A stretch of 64,000 bases of DNA. Source: an uncultured Cohaesibacter sp. (GTDB taxonomy: Bacteria; Pseudomonadota; Alphaproteobacteria; Rhizobiales; Cohaesibacteraceae). The stretch covers positions 1,265,299-1,329,298 of the forward strand of contig NZ_OY782763.1 in assembly GCF_963678225.1 (NCBI RefSeq). The letters run 5' to 3'. The notes under the pieces were generated by a model that saw only the letters and a list, made by a program, of their open reading frames with translations, was not told the origin of the DNA and did not search any database. Of the stretch, positions 18,634 through 27,717 are shown one piece after another; position 1 is the stretch's first letter; each line of letters opens with the position of its first letter. A program made the position numbers and the translations under genes.

Positions 18634-20457
18634 TCAGGCGATAAAACCGCCTGATTGTCTGTCCCACAGGGAAGCATAGAGTCCGCCCTGTGCGAGCAGC
18701 TCCTCGTGATTTCCCATCTCCACGATGCGGCCGCTATCCATGACAATCAACCGGTCCATGGAAGCAATGGTTGAGAGCCTGTGCGCGATAGCCAGAACGG
18801 TCTTGTCTTTCATCAGCAGGTTAAGACTATCCTGAATGGCCGCTTCCACTTCGGAATCCAATGCGGAGGTGGCCTCGTCAAGCACAAGGATGGGGGCATT
18901 CTTGAGCAGAACCCGAGCGATGGCGATCCGCTGGCGCTGCCCACCAGAAAGCTTGATGCCGCGTTCACCCACCTCGGCATACATACCCTTGTTGCCATAG
19001 CGGTCTTCCAGATCCTTGATGAAATCAAGTGCCTGCGCCTGCTCCGCAGCCTTGTAAGCGGCCTCTTCGCTGGCCCCTTCAAGCCCATAGATGATATTTT
19101 CCAGCACCGAGCGATGCAGCAGCGAGGTATCCTGTGTAACGACCCCGATCTGCGCCCTCAAACTATCCTGCCTGACATCGGCAATATTCTGCCCATCAAT
19201 GCGGATCGCACCGGAATTAAGGTCATAGAAGCGCAACAGCAGATTGATCATGGTCGATTTACCAGCCCCGGAACGGCCAACAAGTCCGATCTTTTCACCC
19301 GGACGAATGGTCAGATCCAGACCATCGATAACCGGCTCGTCCTTGCCATAGTCAAAGCAGACCTTGTCAAAGGTGATTTCTCCGCGCTCAACGACCAGAT
19401 GCTTGGCATCATGGGTATCTCGCACCAATTGAGGCTGTGAAATAGTGCCAATACCATCCTGCACAGTACCGATATTCTCGAACACTCCGCTGACTTCCCA
19501 CAATATCCACTCGGACATGCCACGCAAACGCATGACCAGCCCGGCCACCAGAGCAATATCCCCCGGCAGAACCAACCCGACCTGCCAGAAATAGATGCCA
19601 ACCCCGACAGAACTGAACAAAAGAAGGTTGTTCAGCGTCTTGAGGGTAATCTCCATGATCGTCACCAGACGCATCATCGAATAGACATTATCCATGAAGC
19701 CGGTCATCGACTGCTTGGCATAATTGTCCTCTCGGGCCGCATGGGAAAACAGCTTGACGACGGAGATGTTGGAATAGGCGTCAACCACCTTGCCCACCAT
19801 CTCTGAACGCGCGTCCGCCTGAGCACGCGAGATATCGCGCATCTTGGGCACGAAATAGACCAACGCCCCGATATAGCCAATGATCCAGAGAAGCATCGGA
19901 ACGGCCAGTTGCCACTTGGCATCGCCAATGAGATACAGCGCTGAGAGGAAATAAACGCAGACATAGACAAAGACGTCCGCCAACCGCGACACCACTTCGC
20001 GCACAGCAAGCGCTGTCTGCATCAACTTCTGCGCGACCCGACCGGCAAACTCGTCCTGATAGAATTCCATCGACTGGCGCAACAAATAGCGATGCAGCCG
20101 CCAGCGGATCGACATGGGGTAATTACCCATCACGGTCTGGTGGAAGAGGATCTGCCAGATTGCTTCCAGTCCAGGCATGATGACAAGCAGCAAGACGCCC
20201 ATCCAGATGAGATCACCGCCGTGATCGGCTATGAAGGTGGCCCGGTCACTCTCTGCAAACCAGTTGACCAGATCGCCGACAAAACCGAACAGGCTGACCT
20301 CGATAATCGCGATCAGCGCAGTGATGACGGAAACGACGACCATGTAGGGCGCCACAGGGCGGGTGTAATACCACATGAAAGCCCAGAACCCTTGCGGTGG
20401 CTGCTCAAGACTATAGTCGGCAAACGGGTCAACCAGCTTTTCAAAAAAGGAAAACAT
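18634..20457 (-). CDS. ABC exporter, fused membrane and ATPase domains (MsbA-like)
   Basis: A half-transporter of 607 residues. Residues ~40-320 form a six-helix ABC-exporter domain. The nucleotide-binding domain has Walker A GLVGRSGAGKSTMI, signature LSGGQRQRIAIARVLL, Walker B ILVLDEATSALD and the switch His in AIAHRLST. Such ABCB-type homodimers export lipids, peptides or drugs; the substrate cannot be named. The start at 20457 (MFSFFEKLVDPFADY) is preferred because the 37 codons upstream look non-coding and precede the conserved amphipathic N-terminus; its ribosome site is weak. Confidence 0.9.
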   Translation of the reverse strand: MFSFFEKLVDPFADYSLEQPPQGFWAFMWYYTRPVAPYMVVVSVITALIAIIEVSLFGFVGDLVNWFAESDRATFIADHGGDLIWMGVLLLVIMPGLEAIWQILFHQTVMGNYPMSIRWRLHRYLLRQSMEFYQDEFAGRVAQKLMQTALAVREVVSRLADVFVYVCVYFLSALYLIGDAKWQLAVPMLLWIIGYIGALVYFVPKMRDISRAQADARSEMVGKVVDAYSNISVVKLFSHAAREDNYAKQSMTGFMDNVYSMMRLVTIMEITLKTLNNLLLFSSVGVGIYFWQVGLVLPGDIALVAGLVMRLRGMSEWILWEVSGVFENIGTVQDGIGTISQPQLVRDTHDAKHLVVERGEITFDKVCFDYGKDEPVIDGLDLTIRPGEKIGLVGRSGAGKSTMINLLLRFYDLNSGAIRIDGQNIADVRQDSLRAQIGVVTQDTSLLHRSVLENIIYGLEGASEEAAYKAAEQAQALDFIKDLEDRYGNKGMYAEVGERGIKLSGGQRQRIAIARVLLKNAPILVLDEATSALDSEVEAAIQDSLNLLMKDKTVLAIAHRLSTIASMDRLIVMDSGRIVEMGNHEELLAQGGLYASLWDRQSGGFIA

Positions 20458-20641
20458 CACGATGCTACCGGAAAAATCCGGTCCTGTTACGACGGACAAA
20501 GAGGTGAGAAAACGCACACGCGAGAAGATGCCCGACCATCGGATCGTCACGCCCACGCTTTGATGCAAATTATGCGCAGCTTATATCAGCTTTGATGACA
20601 AAATAAGCATGAATAATTCTAAACACAGTTATGAGCTGTGC

Positions 20642-20657
20642 TGTGATATTAATCACA
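20642..20657. promoter_or_regulatory. CRP-type palindrome TGTGA-N6-TCACA
   Basis: Both half-sites match the CRP/FNR-superfamily consensus exactly (tgtga tattaa tcaca). It lies 151 bases before trmL-hemF and ~185 bases before the divergent ABC exporter gene, so either or both could be controlled. Which regulator of the superfamily binds is not known. Confidence 0.6.
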
Positions 20658-20792
20658 CGCTGCCGCAGGCTTAGGCAAAGAGCCAGATATCGCCTTGTTA
20701 CGCAGCCTAATACACTTGGGAAGCGGGCGATTTCCAGTCGACAGCCATAACATTTCCATTGTGATTCACGATCAAGCCTGTAAAACCAATTC

Positions 20793-21254
20793 ATGACTAC
20801 TATAGATATAGCCCTTTTTCAGCCGGACATACCGCAGAACACGGGAACCATCCTGAGAATGGCCACCTGTCTGGATCTGCATGTTCATATCATCGAACCA
20901 TGTGGTTTCACGCTCAATGACCGAACCCTGCGCCGCGCTGGCATGGACTATCTCGAACGCGCCAGTTTCACCAAGCATATCTCATGGAACCACTTCAAGG
21001 ATTGGCAAAAGGAAAGCGGCAAACGACTGCTCCTTGCCACCACCAAGGCGTCTCAATCCTTTTATGAAATGACCTATCAGGCCGGTGACATCATCCTCTT
21101 TGGCAGAGAATCCGCCGGCGTTCCTGATGAAGTACATGACTATGTAACAGAGCGCATCACAATTCCCATGCGCGCGGGCGAGCGCTCGCTGAATCTGGCC
21201 ATCTCGACAGCAATGATAACCACCGAAGCCTTGCGGCAAGTGAGATCTTATTGA
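20793..21254 (+). CDS. trmL: tRNA (cytidine/uridine-34-2'-O)-methyltransferase
   Basis: A SPOUT methyltransferase that 2'-O-methylates wobble nucleotide 34 of tRNA-Leu isoacceptors. The 153-residue protein shows the family's N-terminal [29 protein letters not shown], and the trefoil-knot AdoMet segments [13 protein letters not shown] and [18 protein letters not shown]. The length matches minimal TrmL/YibK enzymes, which lack extra RNA-binding domains. The stop is 2 bases before the hemF ATG, so they are cotranscribed. Confidence 0.95.
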   Translation: MTTIDIALFQPDIPQNTGTILRMATCLDLHVHIIEPCGFTLNDRTLRRAGMDYLERASFTKHISWNHFKDWQKESGKRLLLATTKASQSFYEMTYQAGDIILFGRESAGVPDEVHDYVTERITIPMRAGERSLNLAISTAMITTEALRQVRSY

Positions 21255-21256
21255 CG

Positions 21257-22174
21257 ATGAGTGAAACAGCAAACAGCACCGTCCCCGAAGGCCTGCCAGC
21301 CGATCTTGAAGCCAAGAAACAACGCGCCACCGATTGGTTCCGAACCCTGCGAGATCGTATTTGCACCGAGTTCGAAGCAATCGAGCAGGAGTTAAAGGGA
21401 TCCGGACCCTTGCTGGAACCGGGCAGTTTTGTCCGCACCCCCTGGGAACGCACCGACCATTCAGGCGCCAAGGGGGGTGGCGGGGAAATGTCCATCATGA
21501 AGGGGCGTGTCTTTGAAAAAGTCGGTGTGCATGTCTCCACGGTCTATGGTGAATTTGCGCCCCAGTTCCGCGATCAGATCCCCGGCGCATCGGAAGATCC
21601 TCGTTTCTGGGCCTCGGGCATTTCGCTCATTGCCCATTTGCACAATCCGCATGTCCCCGCCGTGCATATGAACACCCGCATGATCGTCACCACTCGCCAA
21701 TGGTTTGGTGGCGGCGCGGATCTGACGCCTGTTCTGGCCAATCGCCGCAGACAGGAAGACCCAGACAGCATAGCCTTCCACAAGGCCATGCAGGAGGCTT
21801 GCAACAAGCATCCCGTAGCCAATTATCAAGCCTATAAGGAATGGTGTGACCGCTATTTCTATCTGCCGCATAGGAATGAAGCCCGCGGCATCGGCGGTAT
21901 CTTCTATGATCGTCACAATAGCGGTGACTGGGAAGCCGATTTCGCCTTTACGCAGGATGTCGGGCTGGCCTTCCTCAACATTTACCCAATGCTCGTACGG
22001 CGGCAAATGGAAGAGCCCTGGACAGATGCAGAGCGCGAGGAACAGTTGATCCAGCGCGGGCGCTATGTAGAATTCAACCTGCTCTATGACAGAGGCACCA
22101 TTTTCGGCCTGAAGACCGGCGGCAATGTGGATTCCATCCTGTCGTCCATGCCGCCCGAGGTCAAATGGCCATAG
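21257..22174 (+). CDS. hemF: Oxygen-dependent coproporphyrinogen III oxidase
   Basis: HemF decarboxylates coproporphyrinogen III to protoporphyrinogen IX with O2 in haem synthesis. The 305-residue protein has the family segments [68 protein letters not shown] and SMPP. The ATG at 21257 (MSETANST) is preferred over a TTG two codons earlier. It follows trmL by 2 bases. Haem is needed by the bc1 complex encoded nearby, and the upstream CRP-type site could link expression to oxygen or carbon status. Confidence 0.96.
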   Translation: MSETANSTVPEGLPADLEAKKQRATDWFRTLRDRICTEFEAIEQELKGSGPLLEPGSFVRTPWERTDHSGAKGGGGEMSIMKGRVFEKVGVHVSTVYGEFAPQFRDQIPGASEDPRFWASGISLIAHLHNPHVPAVHMNTRMIVTTRQWFGGGADLTPVLANRRRQEDPDSIAFHKAMQEACNKHPVANYQAYKEWCDRYFYLPHRNEARGIGGIFYDRHNSGDWEADFAFTQDVGLAFLNIYPMLVRRQMEEPWTDAEREEQLIQRGRYVEFNLLYDRGTIFGLKTGGNVDSILSSMPPEVKWP

Positions 22175-22249
22175 GCCAAACGGAAAGCCTACCCCCAGCA
22201 AGCCTGAACACGTCAAGGCAAATCAAAGGGCGAAGCGTCATCGCTTCGC

Positions 22250-22906
22250 TCATCCCGCACCATGCTGGTTCAGCAATTCGGGCAATTGGCTCATATCCCT
22301 AAAAATGCGGGCGCCATGGGCAGCAAGGGCCTGGCCAGTGCCCTTGGGCGCATAACCAAAACAGAGCATCCCTGCCCTCTGCGCTGCCAACGCTCCGCTA
22401 GCGCTGTCTTCAATCACGACACATTGATCCGCAGTCACGCCCATTGCCTCGGCCGCAGCCAGATAGAGCCCCGGCTCGGGTTTGGCTATGCCGATGGTCC
22501 TTGCAGAAAAGCGACGGCCGTCAAACCGCTCCCACAGGCCGGTCTGTCCTAGTGTGATTGACATTTTCTCGTCCGACCCATTGGACGCAACGCAATAGCG
22601 CACGCCTTTCTCATCCAGCAGATCCAAAACTGCAATCACACCGGCAATCGGCTCAACACCCTCGCGCAATCGACCATGCAGCTCCTTGCGATACTCCATG
22701 CACCAATCGTCAGGCAGGTTCGCCCCCATGGCCTTGAGCGTTTCAAACTCGGTCTGCAACGTACCGCCGACAAATTTATGCTCGGCCTCTTCAATCGTGA
22801 GAGCCATACCATGGCGCGCGAGATTGGCGACCAGCACTTCATTGGCAGGCGTCTCACTATCAACGAGCACGCCATCGCAATCAAAAATAACAAGAGCAGG
22901 AAACAA
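22250..22906 (-). CDS. HAD-superfamily phosphatase (phosphoglycolate/beta-phosphoglucomutase-like)
   Basis: A subfamily-IA HAD hydrolase: motif I LVIFDCDGVLVDSE with nucleophile and acid aspartates, motif II in CVASNGSDEKM, motif III lysine region IGIAKPEPGLYL, and motif IV VVIEDSASGALAA. Relatives dephosphorylate phosphoglycolate or sugar phosphates; the substrate here is open. The TTG at 22906 has GGAG 7 bases upstream and places the motif at the usual distance from the N-terminus. An ATG at 22996, which touches the cca stop (taaATG), would add 30 residues that look unrelated. It probably follows cca on one transcript. Confidence 0.85.
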   Translation of the reverse strand: MFPALVIFDCDGVLVDSETPANEVLVANLARHGMALTIEEAEHKFVGGTLQTEFETLKAMGANLPDDWCMEYRKELHGRLREGVEPIAGVIAVLDLLDEKGVRYCVASNGSDEKMSITLGQTGLWERFDGRRFSARTIGIAKPEPGLYLAAAEAMGVTADQCVVIEDSASGALAAQRAGMLCFGYAPKGTGQALAAHGARIFRDMSQLPELLNQHGAG

Positions 22907-22996
22907 GAGACAACTCCGGACATTTGCAGGCAAGCGCTCGCGATACAGCTCGACCAGATCGCTTCTCGCAGAAGAGAGCGCAGGCCGAAAAGGCAT

Positions 22997-24244
22997 TTAC
23001 TGCAAGGATCTTGCCATGGAAAGCAATTGCCCTTTGCTTAGCGCAAATCCGCTGGAGACCCAAGCCTTTTCCAGTTGCCCCAGATGGTTGCCGATCTGGG
23101 GCCCCGGCTTCATGCCTTTATCGATGAGATCGCGTCCGTTGAGCGGGAAGACAGGCACTGTCCAAAGAGCAATGTCACGCAGCAGCATCGAGAGCTCGGT
23201 CAAGTCAGGGGCAATCTGCCGTCTGACCAGCGCCAGCAGCACCAGATCCCGTGCGGTCTCCTTGCCATGCGCGTAGGCCAGTTGTTCAAGCACCTGCTCA
23301 TTAATGGTCTTGATGCTGCGCACAGTCTTCGCCATGCGCATCATCGCATCGCGATTGCGATTGGGCAAACGCAGGGTCTTGGCCAGCCGCTCGGCATCCT
23401 CGCGCACATCAACGCAGAGCGCTGTCATGAGAAGATTGAGATCCGGCTTGAGATAAAGCTGTGTGGCCAGCTGCTTCAAACGAGCAAAGCGTGCCAGATG
23501 GGGCACACAGGCCAAGAGCCCCGTGAGCATGCCACCCCGATGCATGGCATTCAGAGCCTTGAGTGAAAAAGGCCCTTCCAGAAGCTTGACCATCTCCGCC
23601 CCAATCCGCTCCGCCGAGAGCGTTGGCAGCGAGGCTTGCGCGGCAATACAGGCCTGATAGTCGCCCTCTTCCAATCGCTCGCCATACTGAGAGAAGAAAC
23701 GGAAAAAACGCAAGATGCGCAAATAGTCTTCGGCTATCCTTCGGTCTGCATCGCCAATGAATCGCACATGCCGCGCACGCGCGTCCTTGATGCCCTGACC
23801 GACAGGATCATATAGTCGCCCCTCGACATCCATATAAACGGCATTCATGGTGAAGTCGCGCCGGTGCGCATCTTCGCCCCAGTCGCGCCCGAATGCCACC
23901 TCTGCGTGGCGTCCATCGGTTTCAACATCGGTGCGCAGGGTGGTCAACTCAAAGGGCCGCCCGTCGATGACCAGCGTTACCGTTCCATGGTCAATGCCGG
24001 TCGGGATCGCCTTGATGCCCGCCTCTTGCGCCCATGTCATGATGGTGTGCGGCTCAGCCGTGGTAGCGCAATCGATGTCGGACACCTTGGCTCCAAGCAG
24101 CGAATTGCGCACAGCGCCACCAACAACACGCACTTCTTGCCCGTCGCGATTGACCAGAGAAAAAACTGTCTGCAACGAAGGATCATTGCGCCACCCGAAA
24201 GCGGGATCATCCGCAACACTGCAGCTATGGTCTTGCGCGCTCAT
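22997..24244 (-). CDS. cca: CCA tRNA nucleotidyltransferase/poly(A) polymerase family
   Basis: A class II nucleotidyltransferase that adds or repairs the 3' CCA of tRNAs. The catalytic head has VGGAVRNSLLGAKVSDIDCATTAEP with the metal-binding DxD, followed by RRDFTMNAVYMDVEGRLYDPVGQGIKD and RFIGDADRRIAEDYLRILRFFRFFSQYG, which are family signatures. At 415 residues it has the normal alphaproteobacterial size, without an HD domain. It overlaps the DUF6111 gene by one base and belongs to the DUF1285-NUDIX-DUF6111-cca operon. Confidence 0.95.
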   Translation of the reverse strand: MSAQDHSCSVADDPAFGWRNDPSLQTVFSLVNRDGQEVRVVGGAVRNSLLGAKVSDIDCATTAEPHTIMTWAQEAGIKAIPTGIDHGTVTLVIDGRPFELTTLRTDVETDGRHAEVAFGRDWGEDAHRRDFTMNAVYMDVEGRLYDPVGQGIKDARARHVRFIGDADRRIAEDYLRILRFFRFFSQYGERLEEGDYQACIAAQASLPTLSAERIGAEMVKLLEGPFSLKALNAMHRGGMLTGLLACVPHLARFARLKQLATQLYLKPDLNLLMTALCVDVREDAERLAKTLRLPNRNRDAMMRMAKTVRSIKTINEQVLEQLAYAHGKETARDLVLLALVRRQIAPDLTELSMLLRDIALWTVPVFPLNGRDLIDKGMKPGPQIGNHLGQLEKAWVSSGFALSKGQLLSMARSLQ

Positions 24245-24507
24245 TACTCACTCATGATCTGCCCGGGCACAACCTTGTCCCCGTCAAAATGGGCTGGAAC
24301 ATAGGTGCCGCTTAGCGGGTTGTTATTGACCACCGACATGGTGATAAAGCCAGCCAGACAGAAGAGAATGCCTGCCAGCACGAGCCAGTATCGGGGTGCG
24401 TCAATCCATGCCCGCTTATTGATCTTTCTTGTCAGAAAAAGGTAAGCCGCATAAAGAATGAATGGCAGCAGGAACAGAATAACTTGCGTTATGATGACGC
24501 GGATCAT
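24244..24507 (-). CDS. DUF6111 family small membrane protein
   Basis: An 87-residue protein starting MIRVIITQVILFLLPFILYAAYLF, with two membrane helices (the second is YWLVLAGILFCLAGFITMSV) and a conserved tail (GTYVPAHFDGDKVVPGQI). It is found between NUDIX and cca genes across the Hyphomicrobiales. The ATG overlaps the NUDIX stop (ATGA), showing translational coupling. Function unknown. Confidence 0.85.
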   Translation of the reverse strand: MIRVIITQVILFLLPFILYAAYLFLTRKINKRAWIDAPRYWLVLAGILFCLAGFITMSVVNNNPLSGTYVPAHFDGDKVVPGQIMSE

Positions 24508-25133
24508 GAATGATAGACCGTCTCGTAGAGGTTTCGAAGGATACCAGCGGTAACACCCCAGATATAATGATCCTTGTAAGGCATTGCAAAGTAATGACGC
24601 GTTTTTCCTCGCCACTCCCCACTCTTGCGCTGATGGTTGGCAGGATCCATCAGAAAGCGCAGGGGCACCTCAAAAATTTCGTCGACTTCACAAGGGTTTG
24701 GCACCAAATCGAAGCCGGATTGAACGGTCGAGAGAACAGGAAAAATCCGGTATCCGGTGGAGGAAATATAGGGGCGAAGCAGTCCGAAAGTATCAACATA
24801 GCGTGAGGCAAGGCCGATCTCTTCATCCGCTTCACGCAAGGCAGCCCCTTGCGGAGAATCATCCCCGTCATCCACCTTGCCCCCGGGAAAGGCAATCTGC
24901 CCGGCATGAGAGGGCAAATGGCTGGTGCGCTGGGTCAAAATGACCGTCGCCTCCTGCCCCCTATCAACAATCGGAATGAGAACCGCCGCATCCCTGAGTG
25001 CGACCACCTCGCCTTCATGCCACGCCAGATCCTTGATCGGCGTCTGCTCGACCGGCGAACGATGGCTCTCGGCATCACGCGCGAGCGCCTCAACAACCCG
25101 CTGACGAAACTCAAGAGCTGAAAAATCCGTCAT
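24504..25133 (-). CDS. CoA diphosphatase (NUDIX hydrolase)
   Basis: A 209-residue NUDIX enzyme of the NudL/CoA-pyrophosphatase type: the family-specific LPSHAGQIAFPGGKVDDGD precedes the NUDIX helix AALREADEEIGL. The family hydrolyses CoA and its derivatives to phosphopantetheine and 3',5'-ADP. The NUDIX box has Asp at the usual GX5E position, as is common in this subgroup. It overlaps DUF6111 by 4 bases and follows DUF1285 by 9 bases, so all are one operon. Confidence 0.92.
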   Translation of the reverse strand: MTDFSALEFRQRVVEALARDAESHRSPVEQTPIKDLAWHEGEVVALRDAAVLIPIVDRGQEATVILTQRTSHLPSHAGQIAFPGGKVDDGDDSPQGAALREADEEIGLASRYVDTFGLLRPYISSTGYRIFPVLSTVQSGFDLVPNPCEVDEIFEVPLRFLMDPANHQRKSGEWRGKTRHYFAMPYKDHYIWGVTAGILRNLYETVYHS

Positions 25134-25142
25134 TCCATTCCC

Positions 25143-25811
25143 TCAAGCCATTCCTTCAAGCATGGCCAATTCTTCCATTGAACAGATGGGAAAGAAGGCA
25201 TCACCGCTGCGAACACCGAAATGCCCACATGTGTCTCCCGTTCCTTCCTCGGCAAGAGCCACCAGATCGAACATCAAGGCCCGTGTTACCAAAGCCTCAA
25301 GCCCACCGCGCACCCGCAAATAGGCCTTGAGACCGTGTGTCTCATCCTCAAGCGCAAAGCGCAATGAATGGTCGGTATCAAGCGGAACAAGATCGTCAAC
25401 ATTAGTGCGAAAAACAAGACGTCCTCTGTAATCCGGCATATCTGCCTCTGCGGCCATCTCGACGGCCAGAAAGGGGGCATCCTCAACGGCAATGCGCAGC
25501 TTTTCAACCGGCGTAACAAGATAGGTCTGCCCGTCTTCTTCCCTTCGCAGCACAGACGCAAAGAGCTGCACCAGAGCGTCGCGCAGAATGGGCGTGCCCC
25601 GATAGAACCATGTCCCGTCGCTGGCAATACGCATATCGATATCACCGCAAAATTCAGGGTGCCATGTCTCAACAGGCGGCAGGGCACGGTTGTCTCCTGC
25701 CCGCTCCATCAGTGCAGACAGGCTGGCAGGCATTGTTGGCAACAGGGCCTCATCCTCTCCGGCGGACGTCGCGCCCCTCTGCGTTTTTTGCTGATGCTGC
25801 TTGTCGTTCAT
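25143..25811 (-). CDS. DUF1285 domain protein
   Basis: A 222-residue protein with the DUF1285 pattern: WHPEFCGDIDMRIASDGTWFYRGTPILRDALVQLFASVLRREEDG, YLVTPVEKLRIAVEDAPFLAVEM and a C-terminal VRSGDAFFPI. Structures of the family show a PRK10053/OB-like fold with no known activity. It heads the four-gene operon ending in cca, an arrangement typical of the Hyphomicrobiales. Function unknown. Confidence 0.88.
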   Translation of the reverse strand: MNDKQHQQKTQRGATSAGEDEALLPTMPASLSALMERAGDNRALPPVETWHPEFCGDIDMRIASDGTWFYRGTPILRDALVQLFASVLRREEDGQTYLVTPVEKLRIAVEDAPFLAVEMAAEADMPDYRGRLVFRTNVDDLVPLDTDHSLRFALEDETHGLKAYLRVRGGLEALVTRALMFDLVALAEEGTGDTCGHFGVRSGDAFFPICSMEELAMLEGMA

Positions 25812-25946
25812 TGCGTTCCAAAATCCAGATCTTCCCTGGCCGCGCGAGCGAACAATGATCCGCGACGCAGGGAAACCGCAATGAATATAGGACGCTAGTC
25901 AGAGAGCGCAACGAAATTCTAACATTGAGTGATCAGGACGGCTCGA

Positions 25947-26447
25947 TCAAACACCCGGCTTGACCATCCCCTTGCATTGCCCTGCAGCCTCGTCATCAAG
26001 AGGCAACAGCAGAAGACGCAGAGGATCGACCGGTCCGGGCATCTCAATAACGCCCATGGGCACGCGCTCAAAGCCGAACCGCGCATAATAATCATAATCG
26101 CCAACCAGCAGGATGGCACAATAGTCCAGATCCTTGGCGTCATGAATGGCCCGTTCCATCAGAAGCTTACCTGCTCCCTTATTCTTGAAATCGGGATTGA
26201 CGGCCAGAGGCCCCAGCAGCAAGGCCCGACATCCCCCGATCCGGATGGGAGACAACCGCACAGAGCCAGCCAGATGGCCATGAGAGGTAGCCACGAAGCT
26301 TAAGGAGGCAACAGGTTCAACCGCTTCGCGCACACGGAATGCGGTCCTTGCAAAACGACCCGGACCGAACGCATCACGATGCAGCTGTTCAATCGCACTC
26401 ACATGAAGCGGGAGTTCGCGCTCAAGGGTAAAGTCTAACTGACACAT
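25947..26447 (-). CDS. GNAT-family N-acetyltransferase
   Basis: A 166-residue acetyltransferase of the YhbS-like group. The acetyl-CoA loop is VNPDFKNKGAGKLLMERAI (motif A, KNKGAG), followed by LVGDYDYYARFGFERVP, the conserved beta-bulge region. The ATG at 26447 (MCQLDFTLERELPLHV) fits the family N-terminus; 42 further upstream codons look random. The ribosome site is weak. The substrate is unknown. Confidence 0.8.
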   Translation of the reverse strand: MCQLDFTLERELPLHVSAIEQLHRDAFGPGRFARTAFRVREAVEPVASLSFVATSHGHLAGSVRLSPIRIGGCRALLLGPLAVNPDFKNKGAGKLLMERAIHDAKDLDYCAILLVGDYDYYARFGFERVPMGVIEMPGPVDPLRLLLLPLDDEAAGQCKGMVKPGV

Positions 26448-27404
26448 TGGGGGATTTCCGTTTTGTGACCGCATGGGCGGCATTGCCTTGTTTGATGTTC
26501 GGATTGGGCACATTTGCGAAGCAGAGCAGCTTTCCTTTTCATGAAACGCCATGCTCAAATACGCTTGCGCCAACTATTGTTATTGTTTCCGTCGTCGTAA
26601 CATCATTCAAGGTCTCTCCTATTCGTTAGCTCCCAGCTACCACAGTCTTCTGATGCTGTCTATACATCATATAATATTTCAAACAACAAAATAACAAAAT
26701 AAAATTCCAAAAATTCTAGATAAAAAGCATAATTCACCGATAACCCAACCCTTTCTGCCTCGTCGTGGCCAGCTGAGCGCTGGCGAGCCGCCATTACCAA
26801 TCCACGCCACTCAAAGCCCACAATGCCGAGTGACCTCATTCCCTAACGACTGGAATCACCACAATAACGCGCCCACGGTCCAATCCGCCCTCAAATGCAG
26901 CGTTTGACAGGCCTTTCAATTTTGTGCGGACCGCCCGCGCTCGCTAGGCGTTTTTGCATAAGTACAAATAGCAAAGCCGGAGCAACAGACGCGCAATCTT
27001 ACAGCGCCTGAGCCAGCCTGAATGAAAGATGATTTCAATCGCTCTCAAGAGAGCAACAAGGGCCAGCAAAAGCGGCCGCTTTCTGCGCCAAAATTCTAGG
27101 CAGCCAACCCTCCAAAATTGCACATTTTATAATCATGCTAAAATTACAGACAAATTCAGTCCTTAATTGCGAAACCCGCCAACGAAGACTTATCAACCAG
27201 AAAGTGAAAGTCAATTTTGCTTATATTATTTATTAACATTTTGATATTATTATATATTTTTAATACACCAGAAATTGCATGGCAGGCATGCGAGATTTCG
27301 ACTATATTCCTATTGGTTTATCAGGAATATGAGCGCAAATTTCAAATATGTGCTGCTTTTTTCAGCAGTTTATGTCTAAAAATTCATCAAACCGGAGCAA
27401 GGCC
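26448..27404. other. Long AT-rich intergenic region
   Basis: About 950 bases hold no convincing gene. An AT-rich stretch at ~27110-27260, with long A and T runs, resembles a strong promoter/UP-element zone ahead of the small gene at 27405. A TTG-initiated hydrophobic 63-codon frame (27217-27408) lacks a ribosome site. A hairpin-like segment (gccagctgagcgctggc, 26769-26785) has no T-run. Confidence 0.4.
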
Positions 27405-27515
27405 ATGATGAAGTTCCTGAAGAAAAGCAAAAAAACCGCTCGCTATCACTGGCGCCCAGCAGTCAATATGTCCGACCGCAAAGTCGTGAACACTCTCATC
27501 AATCCGATGGGCTAA
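27405..27515 (+). CDS. Small basic peptide (36 residues), unrecognised
   Basis: The frame begins MMKFLKKSKKTARYHWRPAV and ends NTLINPMG. It has ggag 7 bases before the first ATG, lies after a long AT-rich leader, and is followed 54 bases later by a strong terminator. These three signals suggest a genuine, separately transcribed small gene. About a quarter of the residues are Lys or Arg. I recognise no family. Alternatively the transcript could be a regulatory RNA with an incidental frame. Confidence 0.5.
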   Translation: MMKFLKKSKKTARYHWRPAVNMSDRKVVNTLINPMG

Positions 27516-27568
27516 CACGCGCTTTCGGCTGTCCCCAATCAGCCGAAACGAACAAAATGCGGCCACTC

Positions 27569-27608
27569 AAAAAAGGCAAGAGCCAGCGCAAGGCTCTTGC
27601 CTTTTTTA
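27569..27608 (+). terminator. Intrinsic terminator of the small-peptide transcript
   Basis: The stem aaaaggcaagagcc / ggctcttgccttttt with loop agcgcaa is followed by ttatt. It is a 14-bp, nearly perfect stem. Confidence 0.92.
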
Positions 27609-27717
27609 TTGCCGGCCCAGCTCCCATCTCTCCAATGCCATGAGCAATCTCGAGTAATTGGGGTGAAGCACAAAAAGCATCTGGACGTGCAGCATAAAAA
27701 GAACTATGCGCTATCTT

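Noticed and set aside
27217..27408. Hydrophobic 63-codon frame with TTG start
   Set aside because: No ribosome site; the hydrophobicity follows from the T-rich DNA. It ends at the start of the better-supported small gene.
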